Positions 16,067 through 25,646 are shown, counted from the first letter of the stretch. The stretch: DNA of 64,000 bases from Leptospira sp. WS58.C1 (GCF_040833995.1 NZ_CP162137.1:3270001-3334000); one strand, 5' to 3'. Numbers and translations: made by a program. The notes: generated from the letters alone by a model not told the origin.

Positions 16067-18062
16067 AATCTTAATCTGTTCCGTTTTTATTTTTCTTTCC
16101 ACAAATCTGTTTTGGTTGGGATCCACGACCGGAACGAATTTAGAAAAGAAAAACGCTGCCGCCTATTTCAGTATTTTTACTTTAATCGTATCTTCCTTAT
16201 TATTCTCCTTTTCTGCGATCTTGGGTCAGAACGGATTTTCGGTAGTTTCTTCTTATCCGATCTTATATTTTTTTCCGGGATTAGTTTTACTCATACTCAT
16301 CCCATTCGGATGGTTCGTAGTCATTGTTTGGTTTTTCGGATTTTTAAGAAAGAAAGGGATCTTTCTTTTCGTATTCTATATCCTATCCATTTGCCAATTG
16401 GTTGCAATCTCCATTCTACTTATCTATAACCCGGCTAAAACCTGGAATATCAGCTTATTTGAATATTGGAAATTTGTGCCAGTCTCATTCAAATCCGCTT
16501 ATCTGATCTATATTTTTACCTGCGTTTTACTTTCCTTACTTTGTTTATTCTTATTTAAAATTTCGGATAATAGCCTTTCCGAATTAGGAAGGCAAAAGGC
16601 AGTCCCGTTCTTGAAAATGATCGGATTTTCTCTATTAGGAGTGGTGTTACTAGTTTCCGTTCTATTCCTAGGAGAGGAATTCGGACTTATAGAAAATCCG
16701 ATCTTAAAAGCGGAGAAAGAACCCGAGTATTTTTACGGATTTGTACTTTGTACCCAAGCATTGATCTGTATTTCTATTTTAGTTTTAGGTTGGGCCTTAA
16801 CTTCTTATGAAATACTCACAGGCAGGATCTTACCGAAAATCAGTTTAAAACAAGAATGGAAAAATTCCGTCTACACGGCCTTCACACTTTCAGTTCTATA
16901 TTTTCTGCTCGCGAAACTTGGATATCTTAATGCCGAAATTTTTATCGTATTCTCCTATTCCTTTTTTCTCTCCCGATTTTTCACGATCCAAAAGAATAAG
17001 CGGATCAGCTCCAATCAAAACAAAGTATTAAATAGGATCCTATCTTCCGGTTCGGTCAAACGTTCTTTCGGATATTTATGTAAGGATGTATTGGAGACTA
17101 CTAAAGCTGCCCTAGTCTTCGAAGGAAAAATCCCTTATATCTCCGATACATATATCCATTATCCGGAAAATATTCCACCGGAAACATTTGAATTTTCTAA
17201 ATTAGATCCGGCTCCCGAAAATCCAAACATTCAGTACCTGGACAAAGACAGGTTTTTAGGATTTGTGATCCGAGTAAAAATAGAAAGTGTACTTTCAGGA
17301 GAAGCCTATTTAATCCTAGGCCCAAAGGAAAACGGAGGATTATTCGCGGAAGAAGAAATTGAAATTGCAAGGATCACCGGAACCTGGCTCGTCCAAACCT
17401 TATTTTTAGAAGAAACAGGGAATATTTTAGAAGAACTACAAAGAAAGAAAATCCAAGAACAAAGACTTTCCGACCAAAAGACCAGACAGATCCTGCATGA
17501 TGAAATACTTCCGGAAATTCATTCTCTTATTTTAGAGATTTCCAGTGATAGATCAGGAAGTTTCAACTCCGAACATGCAAATGCCTTAACGGGACTTCAT
17601 AAAAGAATATCTTCTTTATTAAGAGAAATGTCGGATACAGGTTTGGAAATTTCCAGAATTGGTTTAATTCCAATGTTACAAAAACTGCAAGATAGCGACG
17701 CGAAAGATGCGAATTTAATTTGGAAAATCGACCCTAATATAAATTCTATAACGGAAAATTATCCGCCGGAAGTGCAGGAAGTATTGTACTACGCATTCAG
17801 GGAATCTATACGCAATGCAGTAAAATATTCCGGAGAAGCCCGTTCAGAAATTACGATTCTTATTTGTTATGAAAATGGATTATCGATCCAGATCAAAAAC
17901 GAAATAGGAAAAGATCTTATATCTTTACGTTCTTCCGGCCAAGGTTTAAAAATACATAGTGCACTTTTGAGGATCTTCCATGGTTCATTAACATTGGAGT
18001 TTCCAAATTCTAAGGAAGCGATGATCCGCATCTTTCTACCCTCTTCCGAAAAGGGAACTTAG
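16050..18062 (+). CDS. Membrane sensor histidine kinase (NarL-partner type)
   Basis: The 670-residue protein starts at TTG 16050, inside the end of the response regulator gene. The first about 320 residues hold some eight to nine hydrophobic helices, a 7TM-like sensor without a periplasmic domain. A GAF-like region follows near 330-455. The dimerisation helix has the phospho-acceptor H483 in QILHDEILPEIHSL, the HisKA_3-like form that pairs with LuxR-type regulators. The ATPase domain has the N box around N589 (AFRESIRNAVKYSG) and a glycine-rich SSGQGLKIHSAL. The signal is unknown, but the many transmembrane helices suggest sensing in or near the membrane. Confidence 0.87.
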   Translation: MTIDLEILICSVFIFLSTNLFWLGSTTGTNLEKKNAAAYFSIFTLIVSSLLFSFSAILGQNGFSVVSSYPILYFFPGLVLLILIPFGWFVVIVWFFGFLRKKGIFLFVFYILSICQLVAISILLIYNPAKTWNISLFEYWKFVPVSFKSAYLIYIFTCVLLSLLCLFLFKISDNSLSELGRQKAVPFLKMIGFSLLGVVLLVSVLFLGEEFGLIENPILKAEKEPEYFYGFVLCTQALICISILVLGWALTSYEILTGRILPKISLKQEWKNSVYTAFTLSVLYFLLAKLGYLNAEIFIVFSYSFFLSRFFTIQKNKRISSNQNKVLNRILSSGSVKRSFGYLCKDVLETTKAALVFEGKIPYISDTYIHYPENIPPETFEFSKLDPAPENPNIQYLDKDRFLGFVIRVKIESVLSGEAYLILGPKENGGLFAEEEIEIARITGTWLVQTLFLEETGNILEELQRKKIQEQRLSDQKTRQILHDEILPEIHSLILEISSDRSGSFNSEHANALTGLHKRISSLLREMSDTGLEISRIGLIPMLQKLQDSDAKDANLIWKIDPNINSITENYPPEVQEVLYYAFRESIRNAVKYSGEARSEITILICYENGLSIQIKNEIGKDLISLRSSGQGLKIHSALLRIFHGSLTLEFPNSKEAMIRIFLPSSEKGT

Positions 18063-18171
18063 ATTGATATTTAACAAGTTTTGATACCGGATCTAGTCCA
18101 AAAAATGGACTTGCTAGAAAGATTTTCCTTTCAATGATGCGCTTAAACCAAATCTTAAAAAACTCACAACA

Positions 18172-18187
18172 GTGAACATTTGTTCAC
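18172..18187. promoter_or_regulatory. Inverted repeat operator upstream of the monooxygenase gene
   Basis: GTGAACA-TT-TGTTCAC has perfect 7-bp arms and lies 28-43 bases before the ATG at 18215, where a repressor would block the promoter. The sequence differs from the TTACCA/TGGTAA sites at 20.4 kb, so a different regulator is expected; a TetR-type protein is one candidate. Confidence 0.55.
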
Positions 18188-18214
18188 AAATATAAGTTAG
18201 CCGGAGCTTGGGAA

Positions 18215-19690
18215 ATGCAGTCACAAAACAAAAAAGAAAAATCGATCTCTATCGCAATCGTGGGTACAGGTTTCGGCGGCCTATGTGCCGCAATACAACT
18301 TAAGAAAAACGGATTTCATAATTTCGTAATTTATGAAAAATCAAATTCCGTAGGAGGAACCTGGAGAGAGAATACGTATCCGGGAGCCGCTTGTGATGTT
18401 CCTTCTCATTTGTATTCTTTTTCTTTCGAACCGAATCCTAATTGGCCCAGAAAATATTCGGCCCAACCGGAAATACTTTCTTACTTAAAACATTGTGCGG
18501 AAAAATACGGGATACTACCTCATATTCGTTTCGGTACCGAGATAAAATCCGCAGATTGGGATGATCCTTCCCGAGTTTGGAAGATCAAAACTTCCCAAAA
18601 TGAAACCTTTGATCATGACGTTTTTATTTCCGCAGTAGGACAATTGAATCGCCCTGCTCTTCCTTCCATCAAAGGTCTGGAAAGTTTTAAAGGGAGGATA
18701 TTCCATTCTGCGAATTGGGACACTTCTTATAATTTTTTAGGGAAAAAAGTGGCCGCGATCGGAACCGGTGCGAGCGCCATTCAGTTCATTCCGCAAATCG
18801 TAAACCAAGGAGCGGATGTGACAGTTTTCCAAAGAACCGCTCCTTGGGTGGTTTCGAAACCGGATCGTAAATATTGGAGTTTCGAAAAGTTCTTATTTAA
18901 ATATCTTCCAGGTTATCGGCTATTACATCGATTCCAGATCTATATGTGGAACGAGATCAGAATGATCGCATTCCAAAAGAACAATCATGCAAATAAGATC
19001 GTAAAATGGATGAGCCTTTCTCATATGAAAAAATTCATCAAGGATCCGGAACTACGTAAAATTCTGACTCCGGATTATCCTGCCGGATGTAAACGAATCC
19101 TTCTTTCCAATGACTATTACGAAGCATTAGCAAAACCGAATGCAAAAGTCCTCTCTGAATCCATCCAAGAAGTGAATCCGGAAGGAATAATCACTAAAGA
19201 AGGTCTCAAAAAATTCGATACGATCGTTTTTGGGACCGGATTTAAGGCCACTGAATTCCTTTCTCCCATGAAAGTAAAAGGAACTAAAAACCAAGATCTG
19301 AACGAGGTTTGGAAGAATGGTGCAGAGGCTTATCTAGGCATGACTGTTGCAGGCTTCCCCAATTTTTATATTTTATACGGACCGAATACGAACCTAGCCC
19401 ATAATTCGATCGTATATATGATTGAGTCCCAAGTACGTTATATTATTTCCGCTTTGAATGAAATGAATAGAAAAGGGATCCAAGCATTGGTCCCTAAAGT
19501 CCGTAGTATGCAAAATTATAATACTTCTTTAAATAAAAAATTTGATAAGTTTGTTTGGGACACAGGATGTACGAATTGGTATATCAATGCTTCCGGTAAA
19601 AATACGAACAATTGGCCAGGTCATACATATGAATATTCTTATAGAACTAGGAAGATCGATCTGTCCGAATATGAAATTCTCTCAGCTTGA
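18215..19690 (+). CDS. Flavin-containing monooxygenase, Baeyer-Villiger type
   Basis: The 491-residue protein has an FAD Rossmann motif GTGFGG at 17-22, the FMO/BVMO motif GGTWRENTYPGAACDVPSHLYS at 48-69, an NADPH Rossmann motif GTGASA at 183-188, and the BVMO fingerprint FxGxxxHxxxWD at 158-169 (F158, G160, H164, W168, D169). These enzymes use NADPH and oxygen to insert oxygen next to a carbonyl, turning ketones into esters. Length is right for the class. The gene is alone on its transcript behind a palindromic operator and convergent with the TetR gene. It lies close to fatty-acid oxidation genes, so a lipid or ketone substrate is plausible but inferred. Confidence 0.88.
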   Translation: MQSQNKKEKSISIAIVGTGFGGLCAAIQLKKNGFHNFVIYEKSNSVGGTWRENTYPGAACDVPSHLYSFSFEPNPNWPRKYSAQPEILSYLKHCAEKYGILPHIRFGTEIKSADWDDPSRVWKIKTSQNETFDHDVFISAVGQLNRPALPSIKGLESFKGRIFHSANWDTSYNFLGKKVAAIGTGASAIQFIPQIVNQGADVTVFQRTAPWVVSKPDRKYWSFEKFLFKYLPGYRLLHRFQIYMWNEIRMIAFQKNNHANKIVKWMSLSHMKKFIKDPELRKILTPDYPAGCKRILLSNDYYEALAKPNAKVLSESIQEVNPEGIITKEGLKKFDTIVFGTGFKATEFLSPMKVKGTKNQDLNEVWKNGAEAYLGMTVAGFPNFYILYGPNTNLAHNSIVYMIESQVRYIISALNEMNRKGIQALVPKVRSMQNYNTSLNKKFDKFVWDTGCTNWYINASGKNTNNWPGHTYEYSYRTRKIDLSEYEILSA

Positions 19691-19737
19691 AAGATAAAGA
19701 ACTTTATCAAAATTGAATCTGAGAACAAAAGCCGCTT

Positions 19738-20394
19738 CTATTTCGATCCAGGAGGCGGTAGTGTCATTCCTGTATAAGCGCACTCTATCACGGATAAGAT
19801 AAATTTTTTCATTTCCTCTTTATCCTTATGAGGTTTTATCCTCCCTTCCATAAAAAGCATCGCAATCCCATGGATCATAGACCAGGATGCCACAGTCTTT
19901 TCTCGTGTTTGCCCAGGCTTGATCGCTCCGAGTCGTTGTCCCATTCGGATGATCTCATGGAGCTGCCTGTATGTTCTTCTGGAAACAGCAGATAACGTTG
20001 GATGTAACTTTAGATCCACACCACCGAACATGATCCTGGCAAATTGCCGGTTATTCAAGATAAACTGAATATAGGTCCAACCAAGAGCGCGGAAACGTCC
20101 TATAAAATTATTATCCGTTTTTTCGAGTTCCTTCTGATACTCGGAGAAGTATTTCTGAAATCCCCTTTCTGAAATCGCAGCCAGCAGAGCGTTTTTGCTT
20201 TCGAAATGATGATAAGACGCGGCATGGCTTACGCCTGCAAGCGCTGCGACTTTTCGTAAAGAGATCTCTTCGAGAGGAGTTGTCTTTAATAGTTCCGTAC
20301 CCGCAGATATAAGATCCTCTCTGACAGTGATCTTGTCTTTCTTAAACGGTCTTCCCGGTCCCTGTTGTTGGCGACTTTTATTCTTTACGGGCAT
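19738..20394 (-). CDS. TetR-family repressor, probable regulator of the adjacent beta-oxidation operon
   Basis: The 218-residue protein has a basic N-terminal extension, then a TetR DNA-binding domain at about residues 25-75: REDLISAGTELLKTTPLEEI, with recognition helix SLRKVAALAGVSHAASYHHFESKNALLAAI. The rest is a helical ligand-binding domain resembling the WHG-type C-terminal domain of TetR proteins (SWSMIHGIAMLFMEGRI). It is divergent from the fadH-like gene, and two identical palindromes lie between them, so it probably represses both itself and the operon. An acyl-CoA or fatty-acid inducer would fit the operon content but is inferred. Confidence 0.88.
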   Translation of the reverse strand: MPVKNKSRQQQGPGRPFKKDKITVREDLISAGTELLKTTPLEEISLRKVAALAGVSHAASYHHFESKNALLAAISERGFQKYFSEYQKELEKTDNNFIGRFRALGWTYIQFILNNRQFARIMFGGVDLKLHPTLSAVSRRTYRQLHEIIRMGQRLGAIKPGQTREKTVASWSMIHGIAMLFMEGRIKPHKDKEEMKKFILSVIECAYTGMTLPPPGSK

Positions 20395-20436
20395 GCCAAT
20401 GATTCTTAATACCTTACATTCTTTGCAAGAATATAT

Positions 20437-20491
20437 TTACCAGTGGTAATTTAAATCTTGATTTTCTGATTCTTTATATTACCACTGGTAA
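20437..20491. promoter_or_regulatory. Twin TTACCA-N-TGGTAA operators between tetR and the fadH-like operon
   Basis: Site 1 (20437-20449) reads TTACCAGTGGTAA; site 2 (20479-20491) reads TTACCACTGGTAA. Both are perfect 6-bp inverted repeats around one base. Their centres are 42 bases apart, about four helical turns, so both face the same side of the DNA. They sit in the 135-base gap between the two divergent starts. Confidence 0.8.
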
Positions 20492-20529
20492 ATAATAGCT
20501 TTAATACGGAATTTATCGGAGTTGGCATT

Positions 20530-22554
20530 ATGGAAAGAGCGTTTCAGCCCATAAACATAGGAAGTTTTATCCTTCCGAATCGGTTCATCATGGGATCTAT
20601 GCACTTAGGACTCGAAGGAAAAACGCAAACCGCAAAAAGAATGGCGGCATTTTATGGGAAACGCTTTGAAGGCGGTGTCGGCCTAATCGTGACCGGCGGA
20701 ATAAGCGTGAATGAAGAAGGAAGAGGATCCAAACACTTCTTCAATATACAAAACGAAGAACACGCATCCGAACTACAAAAGATGAATGATCTTTTAAACG
20801 GAAGCGGAACTATGTGTGCACAACTTTTCCACGCGGGACGTTATGCGTTTGATAGGAACTGCGTAGGCCCTTCTGCACTCCGTGCTCCAATCAATCGATA
20901 TGTTCCAAAAGCTCTCACAGAAGAAGAATGTTGGAAGACCGTAGAAGATTTTGGGATCGCAGCAAAACTCGCAAGAGAAACAGGATTTGGAGCCGTGGAA
21001 ATTATGGGGAGCGAAGGTTATCTCATTAATCAATTCTTCTCTCCGGTAACAAATCAAAGAGACGATCATTTCGGAGGAGATCACAAAAGGAGAATGAACA
21101 TGGCTGTCGAAGTTCTGAAGGCGGTCGTAAAAAATCTTCCGGAAGGTTTCCCGGTGATTTTCAGAATGTCAGGGATCGATCTCATTCCAGGCAACCCGAC
21201 TTTCGAAGAAGTATGCGATCTAGCGCAAACACTGAAGCAAGAAGGTGTATCCGCATTAAACATTGGGATCGGATGGCATGAATCAAGAATTCCAACGATC
21301 AGCCAATTGGTTCCGCGAGGAGCCTGGGCAAATATTGCGGGTCGGATCAAAGAAAAAACTCCGGGGATTCCTATCATTGCATCCAACCGAGTGAACGATC
21401 CGATCACAGCGCAAAAAATTTTTGATCAGGATCAGGCTGATATCATTTCTATGGCGAGGCCGTTTCTCGCAGATCCGTTCATTGTAAAAAAAATCCAGAC
21501 CGGCCTGTCGAATCGGATCAACACATGTATCGCATGCAACCAATCTTGTTTGGATCATGCGTTCGTAGATAAGTCTGTTTCCTGTCTCGTCAATCCCCAA
21601 GCTGTTAATGAACTGGAATATGAAATCGGCCCCGAGGTGAAGGCTCAAAAAGTTGTGGTGATCGGATCGGGTCCGGGGGGACTGGAAGCTGCGAGAGCGA
21701 GCGCTTCTCTCGGTCATAAAGTTATACTTCTTGAAAAATCCGATCAGATCGGAGGACAGTTCCTTCTTGCTTCGAATATTCCCGGCAAATCGGAATTCAA
21801 AGAGACACTTCGATATTTTAGAAACGAACTTCCTGCACTCGGAGTGGATATCCGTTTAAATACGAATTGTGATCTAAAGCTACTTGAAGAATTAGATCCG
21901 GATGCGATCATATTTGCGACAGGCGTTAAACCGAGAGAATTTACTCTGCCCGGCATTCATAATCTTCCGGCAGGAAATTATACGGAATATCTGACCGGGA
22001 AATTCAAAGCGGGAAAAAAAGTGGCAGTGATCGGCGGAGGCGGGATCGGCGTCGATGTGGCTCATAAACTGACCGAAGAAAACGATCCCAGCTTGGAATC
22101 TTATTCAAAAAAATATAATATCGATTCGTATACGAATGCCGTTATCCAACCTCACAAATCGGAAAGAGATGTTGCGATTTTTAGGAGAAGCGGAAAACAT
22201 GGGGCGGGCTTAGGACCTACTACTTTTTGGGCTCTCAAACAGGAATTAGAGGCCTCCGGCGTGGAATTCTTTCAAGGCCTCAACTATAAGGAAATCACGA
22301 AAGACGGCTTAAAGATCACTATGAAAAATGGAGAAGAAGTCCTTTATCCTTGCGACTCCCTGATCCTTTGTGTAGGACAGGAAAAAGAAAGTTCTCTTTA
22401 TGAGACCTACAAATCCTTGCACCCGCAAAAACAAATTTTCGTAATAGGTGGAGCGAAGGACTCCAAGGGAATCGATGCGGAGAGAGCGTTTTTAGAAGGA
22501 TTGAATGCCGCATACAACATTGGAAAAGAAGACAAAGTCTCTGCGATAGTATAG
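20530..22554 (+). CDS. fadH: NADH:flavin oxidoreductase, 2,4-dienoyl-CoA reductase (FadH)-like
   Basis: At 674 residues it matches E. coli FadH (about 670). An old-yellow-enzyme TIM barrel occupies residues 1 to about 325 (INIGSFILPNRFIMGSMHLG). The 4Fe-4S cluster cysteines are C333, C336, C340 and C352 with the FadH spacing C-x2-C-x3-C-x11-C. An FAD domain begins at about 370 (KVVVIGSGPGGLEAARASASLG) and an NAD(P) domain follows (KVAVIGGGGIGVDVAHKL). FadH removes the conjugated double bond during oxidation of unsaturated fatty acids. The acyl-CoA dehydrogenase gene follows after 13 bases, supporting this role. Trimethylamine dehydrogenase-like or enoate reductase activity is the alternative. 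Confidence 0.88.
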   Translation: MERAFQPINIGSFILPNRFIMGSMHLGLEGKTQTAKRMAAFYGKRFEGGVGLIVTGGISVNEEGRGSKHFFNIQNEEHASELQKMNDLLNGSGTMCAQLFHAGRYAFDRNCVGPSALRAPINRYVPKALTEEECWKTVEDFGIAAKLARETGFGAVEIMGSEGYLINQFFSPVTNQRDDHFGGDHKRRMNMAVEVLKAVVKNLPEGFPVIFRMSGIDLIPGNPTFEEVCDLAQTLKQEGVSALNIGIGWHESRIPTISQLVPRGAWANIAGRIKEKTPGIPIIASNRVNDPITAQKIFDQDQADIISMARPFLADPFIVKKIQTGLSNRINTCIACNQSCLDHAFVDKSVSCLVNPQAVNELEYEIGPEVKAQKVVVIGSGPGGLEAARASASLGHKVILLEKSDQIGGQFLLASNIPGKSEFKETLRYFRNELPALGVDIRLNTNCDLKLLEELDPDAIIFATGVKPREFTLPGIHNLPAGNYTEYLTGKFKAGKKVAVIGGGGIGVDVAHKLTEENDPSLESYSKKYNIDSYTNAVIQPHKSERDVAIFRRSGKHGAGLGPTTFWALKQELEASGVEFFQGLNYKEITKDGLKITMKNGEEVLYPCDSLILCVGQEKESSLYETYKSLHPQKQIFVIGGAKDSKGIDAERAFLEGLNAAYNIGKEDKVSAIV

Positions 22555-22567
22555 ATAAGAAGGGAAT

Positions 22568-24310
22568 ATGATAGCGAATAATTATTTTAAAGACGACAAA
22601 GATCTAAAACTATTCTTCGAACATTTAATCGATTGGAATTCGATCGTAAAGGCAACGGAAGGTGAAGAATTTTTCGATCACGAACTTTATAAGAAAACGA
22701 ATAACCCAAGATACGAAATGGCTCCATCTAACGTCCAAGAGGCCGTTGAATTATACAGATCGAGTCTTGAATCCTTGGGAGAATTTTTCGGTAAAGAAGT
22801 CTCTCAACTTTCGAGCGTTATGGATAAAAAACATCTACGCTACGAAAATGGAACGGTGATCTTTCCGGAGGAAACTACGTCGATATACGAGAAATTCCGT
22901 GATACAGGACTCATGCCCTTCTCCATTTCCAGAGAAGCAGGAGGACTCGGATTACCTGGAACCATGAGCGCATTCTACGGAATGATTATGGCAAGAGCGG
23001 ATGTTTCTTTTTGTATGACTGTCGCTCTATTGAATCTAGCGCAGATCGTTTCCAGATACGGAACGGAAGAACAAATCGAAAATTTTGCGGCAAAAGCGGC
23101 AACGGGTGAAACTCTTTTTGCAATGTCTCTTACCGAGCCCGATTTCGGCTCCGATCTAAATAACGTCAGAACCACCGCCGTAAAAATGGAAGACGGACAT
23201 TACCGCTTAAATGGAACGAAACGTTTTATATCCCAAGGTTGCGGGCTCGGTCCCTATCCTTCTAGTCTATTAACTCTAGCTCGAACAGGAAATGGAGGAG
23301 CTAGAGGATTATCCGTATTCTTGGTAAAAAGCGAGGATGTAACGGTTGCTGGAATTGAAACAAAAATGGGAATTCACGCATCACCCACCTGCGAGATCGT
23401 TTACGAAAACAGTTACGGTGAACTCTTGGGGCAAGAAGGGCTCGGTCTCACCAGATACACTACGGGTATGACAAATTTTATGAGACTCGGAAGCGCGGCA
23501 TGCGGCCCGGGAAGCGGAGCCGGAGCATATTATGAATCTCTAAAATATGCGCAAGAAAGACAACAGTTCGGAAAACCGATCGCTGAGATCCCTGCCGTTG
23601 CCGAAATGCTTAATAAAATCCAGAGAGAAGTCAACGCATCTAGACTTCTCACATTCGAAACGGCTCGAGTTGTGGATATGTACCAGCATCACCAGATCCG
23701 TTTGGAAAAATCGAATAAAGAAGATAGAGAGATCCGAAAAGACGAAAAAGTAAAAAAATGGGGAAATCTTGCCTCCGTTCTTACACCTATCGCAAAATAC
23801 TATTGTTCGGAAGAAGGACATAAATGTGCCGGCCTCGCCATCCAAATCCATGGTGGAGCCGGTTATACGGAAGATTATGATGTGGCTAGAATATTTAGAG
23901 ATTCAAGGATCAATACGATCTATGAAGGAACAAGCCAGATCCACGTTCGGATCGCAGTCGGAGCGATTGTTGCGGGAATGACCGGAGACGGGAATTTCAA
24001 AAAATATCTGGAATCGATCAAGGCGGAAATAGGATCGCCTTCTAAATTCCTAAAAGAACAATCCGAAATATTCGAAGATGCGATAACTAAATTCAGATCC
24101 ATCGAAGAGGATCAGACCAAAGAAAGGGTCGCGGAAAATCTAATGATCATTACTGCAAGATATCTATGCAGTATGTTGTATGAGAAAGCTTTAAACAAAC
24201 TGAAACAAAACGACCAATTTGATCGTTGGTCAAAGGATTGTAAAGCGTATCTGATCGACAGTACGGCTATCGCAAAATCATGCATTTATAGGATAGAAAA
24301 TGCGGTATAA
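22568..24310 (+). CDS. Acyl-CoA dehydrogenase
   Basis: The 580-residue flavoprotein belongs to the longer acyl-CoA dehydrogenase class with a C-terminal extension. Visible blocks are the FAD/substrate loop FAMSLTEPDFGSDLNNVRTTA (about 190-210), AQERQQFGKPIAEIPAVAEML (about 331-351), GGAGYTEDYDVARIFRDSRI (about 429-448) and IYEGTSQIH with the presumed catalytic base E453. These enzymes make the trans-2 double bond of acyl-CoA in beta-oxidation, passing electrons to ETF. It is the second gene of the TetR-controlled operon; the pairing points to degradation of unsaturated or branched acyl chains. Chain-length preference cannot be read. Confidence 0.9.
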   Translation: MIANNYFKDDKDLKLFFEHLIDWNSIVKATEGEEFFDHELYKKTNNPRYEMAPSNVQEAVELYRSSLESLGEFFGKEVSQLSSVMDKKHLRYENGTVIFPEETTSIYEKFRDTGLMPFSISREAGGLGLPGTMSAFYGMIMARADVSFCMTVALLNLAQIVSRYGTEEQIENFAAKAATGETLFAMSLTEPDFGSDLNNVRTTAVKMEDGHYRLNGTKRFISQGCGLGPYPSSLLTLARTGNGGARGLSVFLVKSEDVTVAGIETKMGIHASPTCEIVYENSYGELLGQEGLGLTRYTTGMTNFMRLGSAACGPGSGAGAYYESLKYAQERQQFGKPIAEIPAVAEMLNKIQREVNASRLLTFETARVVDMYQHHQIRLEKSNKEDREIRKDEKVKKWGNLASVLTPIAKYYCSEEGHKCAGLAIQIHGGAGYTEDYDVARIFRDSRINTIYEGTSQIHVRIAVGAIVAGMTGDGNFKKYLESIKAEIGSPSKFLKEQSEIFEDAITKFRSIEEDQTKERVAENLMIITARYLCSMLYEKALNKLKQNDQFDRWSKDCKAYLIDSTAIAKSCIYRIENAV

Positions 24311-24379
24311 AACGATCGTACACAAGCCGATTTTTTGTTAGGTCCAAATTCGGGAATTTTCGCTGAAATGAAACTGGAA

Positions 24380-25474
24380 TTATTTCAGGAATTTCGGAAT
24401 AAAAGAAGTCTTTTCCGGATAGAACTGAGAAGCGAGTAAGAATATAAAAATACTTACCGCAATCCCGATAGACGCAAGAAGTACATCCTTACCTACTTTG
24501 CGGAATGTCTCCAAATAAGGAGCGTCCCTGTAGGTAAGGAAATTTAACATAATCTCTCTTCCCGCAAGCATTCCCAAGAACACCCAGGTGGTGGACATAG
24601 GCATATTGTTGATCTTCTGGAAGAATATTAAAATACTCGCATATACCAGATCTACGATAGTGGCGGCCTTGGACCATTGGATATCGGACTTCTCCGTAAC
24701 TATCTCTTGGATGGTACCGCCGTTGGTATACAATATGATCCCAAGAGCGCCGATCAGGATAGAAACGGCACAGGCAAGTTCCATCCAATTCAATTGTCTA
24801 GGAAGATAGACAACTATATTGGCAGCGTCCTGAGCAAGCCATGCCGCCCATAAAAATAAAGTAGAGAACCATTGCAAGATCGCCCATTTTCTTTCGGTCC
24901 TTGGATCGGGTATATGATCGTCATAATATTCTTTCGGATCGACTTTTACCAGGATTCCCCAAACGACCAAAGCGGTTACAAATGCGATCATGTATCCTAA
25001 AAAGGATTTGGTCAGCATCTTTTCTATATTCTGTCCGCCGAATAAACCTAGGATCAAGAATGTAGTAGAGATTGGAGATTTCATCCGAGTGATGATGACA
25101 AGTATGATAGGCGCGATCAATTGTAGAAAATTATACTCAGATGGCGGTGTAAAATTATCCAGTCTATGAAAATGGACTTCTCCGTTTGCGGACCACCAAG
25201 CATATCCAAACACCAAAGAAAGAATTCCGCCCAATGCGGCAAGTTTTGGGAACCAATGTACCGACTTTTTACTTTCAATAAATGTACCGACCGTCTGAAC
25301 GGCATCGTTACCTGCAACGGAGAATGCGGAAATGCAGAATGCAAACCAGCCAAGAATGTAAGAAGAGATCCCTAAATAATACCCCAAACTCATAACCAAA
25401 AAGGAGAGAAATACCAGTATATAAAACCGGATCTGATCCTTAAAAGTGGGATGTTGGAAATCGATTTGATTCAT
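24380..25474 (-). CDS. PiT-like inorganic phosphate transporter homologue
   Basis: The 364-residue, roughly ten-helix membrane protein carries a duplicated pattern typical of PiT carriers. The first half has AGNDAVQTVG (54-63) and KSPISTTFLILG (132-143). The second half has LAQDAANIVV (213-222) and NMPMSTTWVFLG (290-301). In PiT proteins these correspond to GANDVANA and P-(V/I)-S-T-T-H motifs. Here the histidine after STT is replaced (F or W), and only one ND pair remains intact, so phosphate transport is likely but the ion pair may differ. The gene is monocistronic. Another divergent anion transporter is the alternative. Confidence 0.65.
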   Translation of the reverse strand: MNQIDFQHPTFKDQIRFYILVFLSFLVMSLGYYLGISSYILGWFAFCISAFSVAGNDAVQTVGTFIESKKSVHWFPKLAALGGILSLVFGYAWWSANGEVHFHRLDNFTPPSEYNFLQLIAPIILVIITRMKSPISTTFLILGLFGGQNIEKMLTKSFLGYMIAFVTALVVWGILVKVDPKEYYDDHIPDPRTERKWAILQWFSTLFLWAAWLAQDAANIVVYLPRQLNWMELACAVSILIGALGIILYTNGGTIQEIVTEKSDIQWSKAATIVDLVYASILIFFQKINNMPMSTTWVFLGMLAGREIMLNFLTYRDAPYLETFRKVGKDVLLASIGIAVSIFIFLLASQFYPEKTSFIPKFLK

Positions 25475-25584
25475 GAGTTACCCAAAAGGGTTTTCGCTTG
25501 TTTAGAATGAATTTAGTATAGAAAAAAAGGAGAAGCCCAAACGGTCAAGGTGTATCGGCCCATATTTAGGCACAGAAAAGGCGG

Positions 25585-25616
25585 AAAAATAAAAACGGGC
25601 CTCCTTTGAGACCCGT
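25585..25616 (-). terminator. Intrinsic terminator of the GNAT/OlsB-like gene
   Basis: On the minus strand ACGGGTCTC-AAAG-GAGGCCCGT forms a 9-bp stem with one G-U pair, followed by TTTTTATTTTT. It lies about 30 bases after the stop at 25647. This is a textbook rho-independent terminator. Confidence 0.85.
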
Positions 25617-25646
25617 CCTTACGAAAAAACCCGATTTCCTTGAATT

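Noticed and set aside
19693..19708. GATAAAG/CTTTATC inverted repeat between the monooxygenase and TetR genes
   Set aside because: AT-rich, with a two-base spacer and no T-run; too weak to call a terminator or operator.
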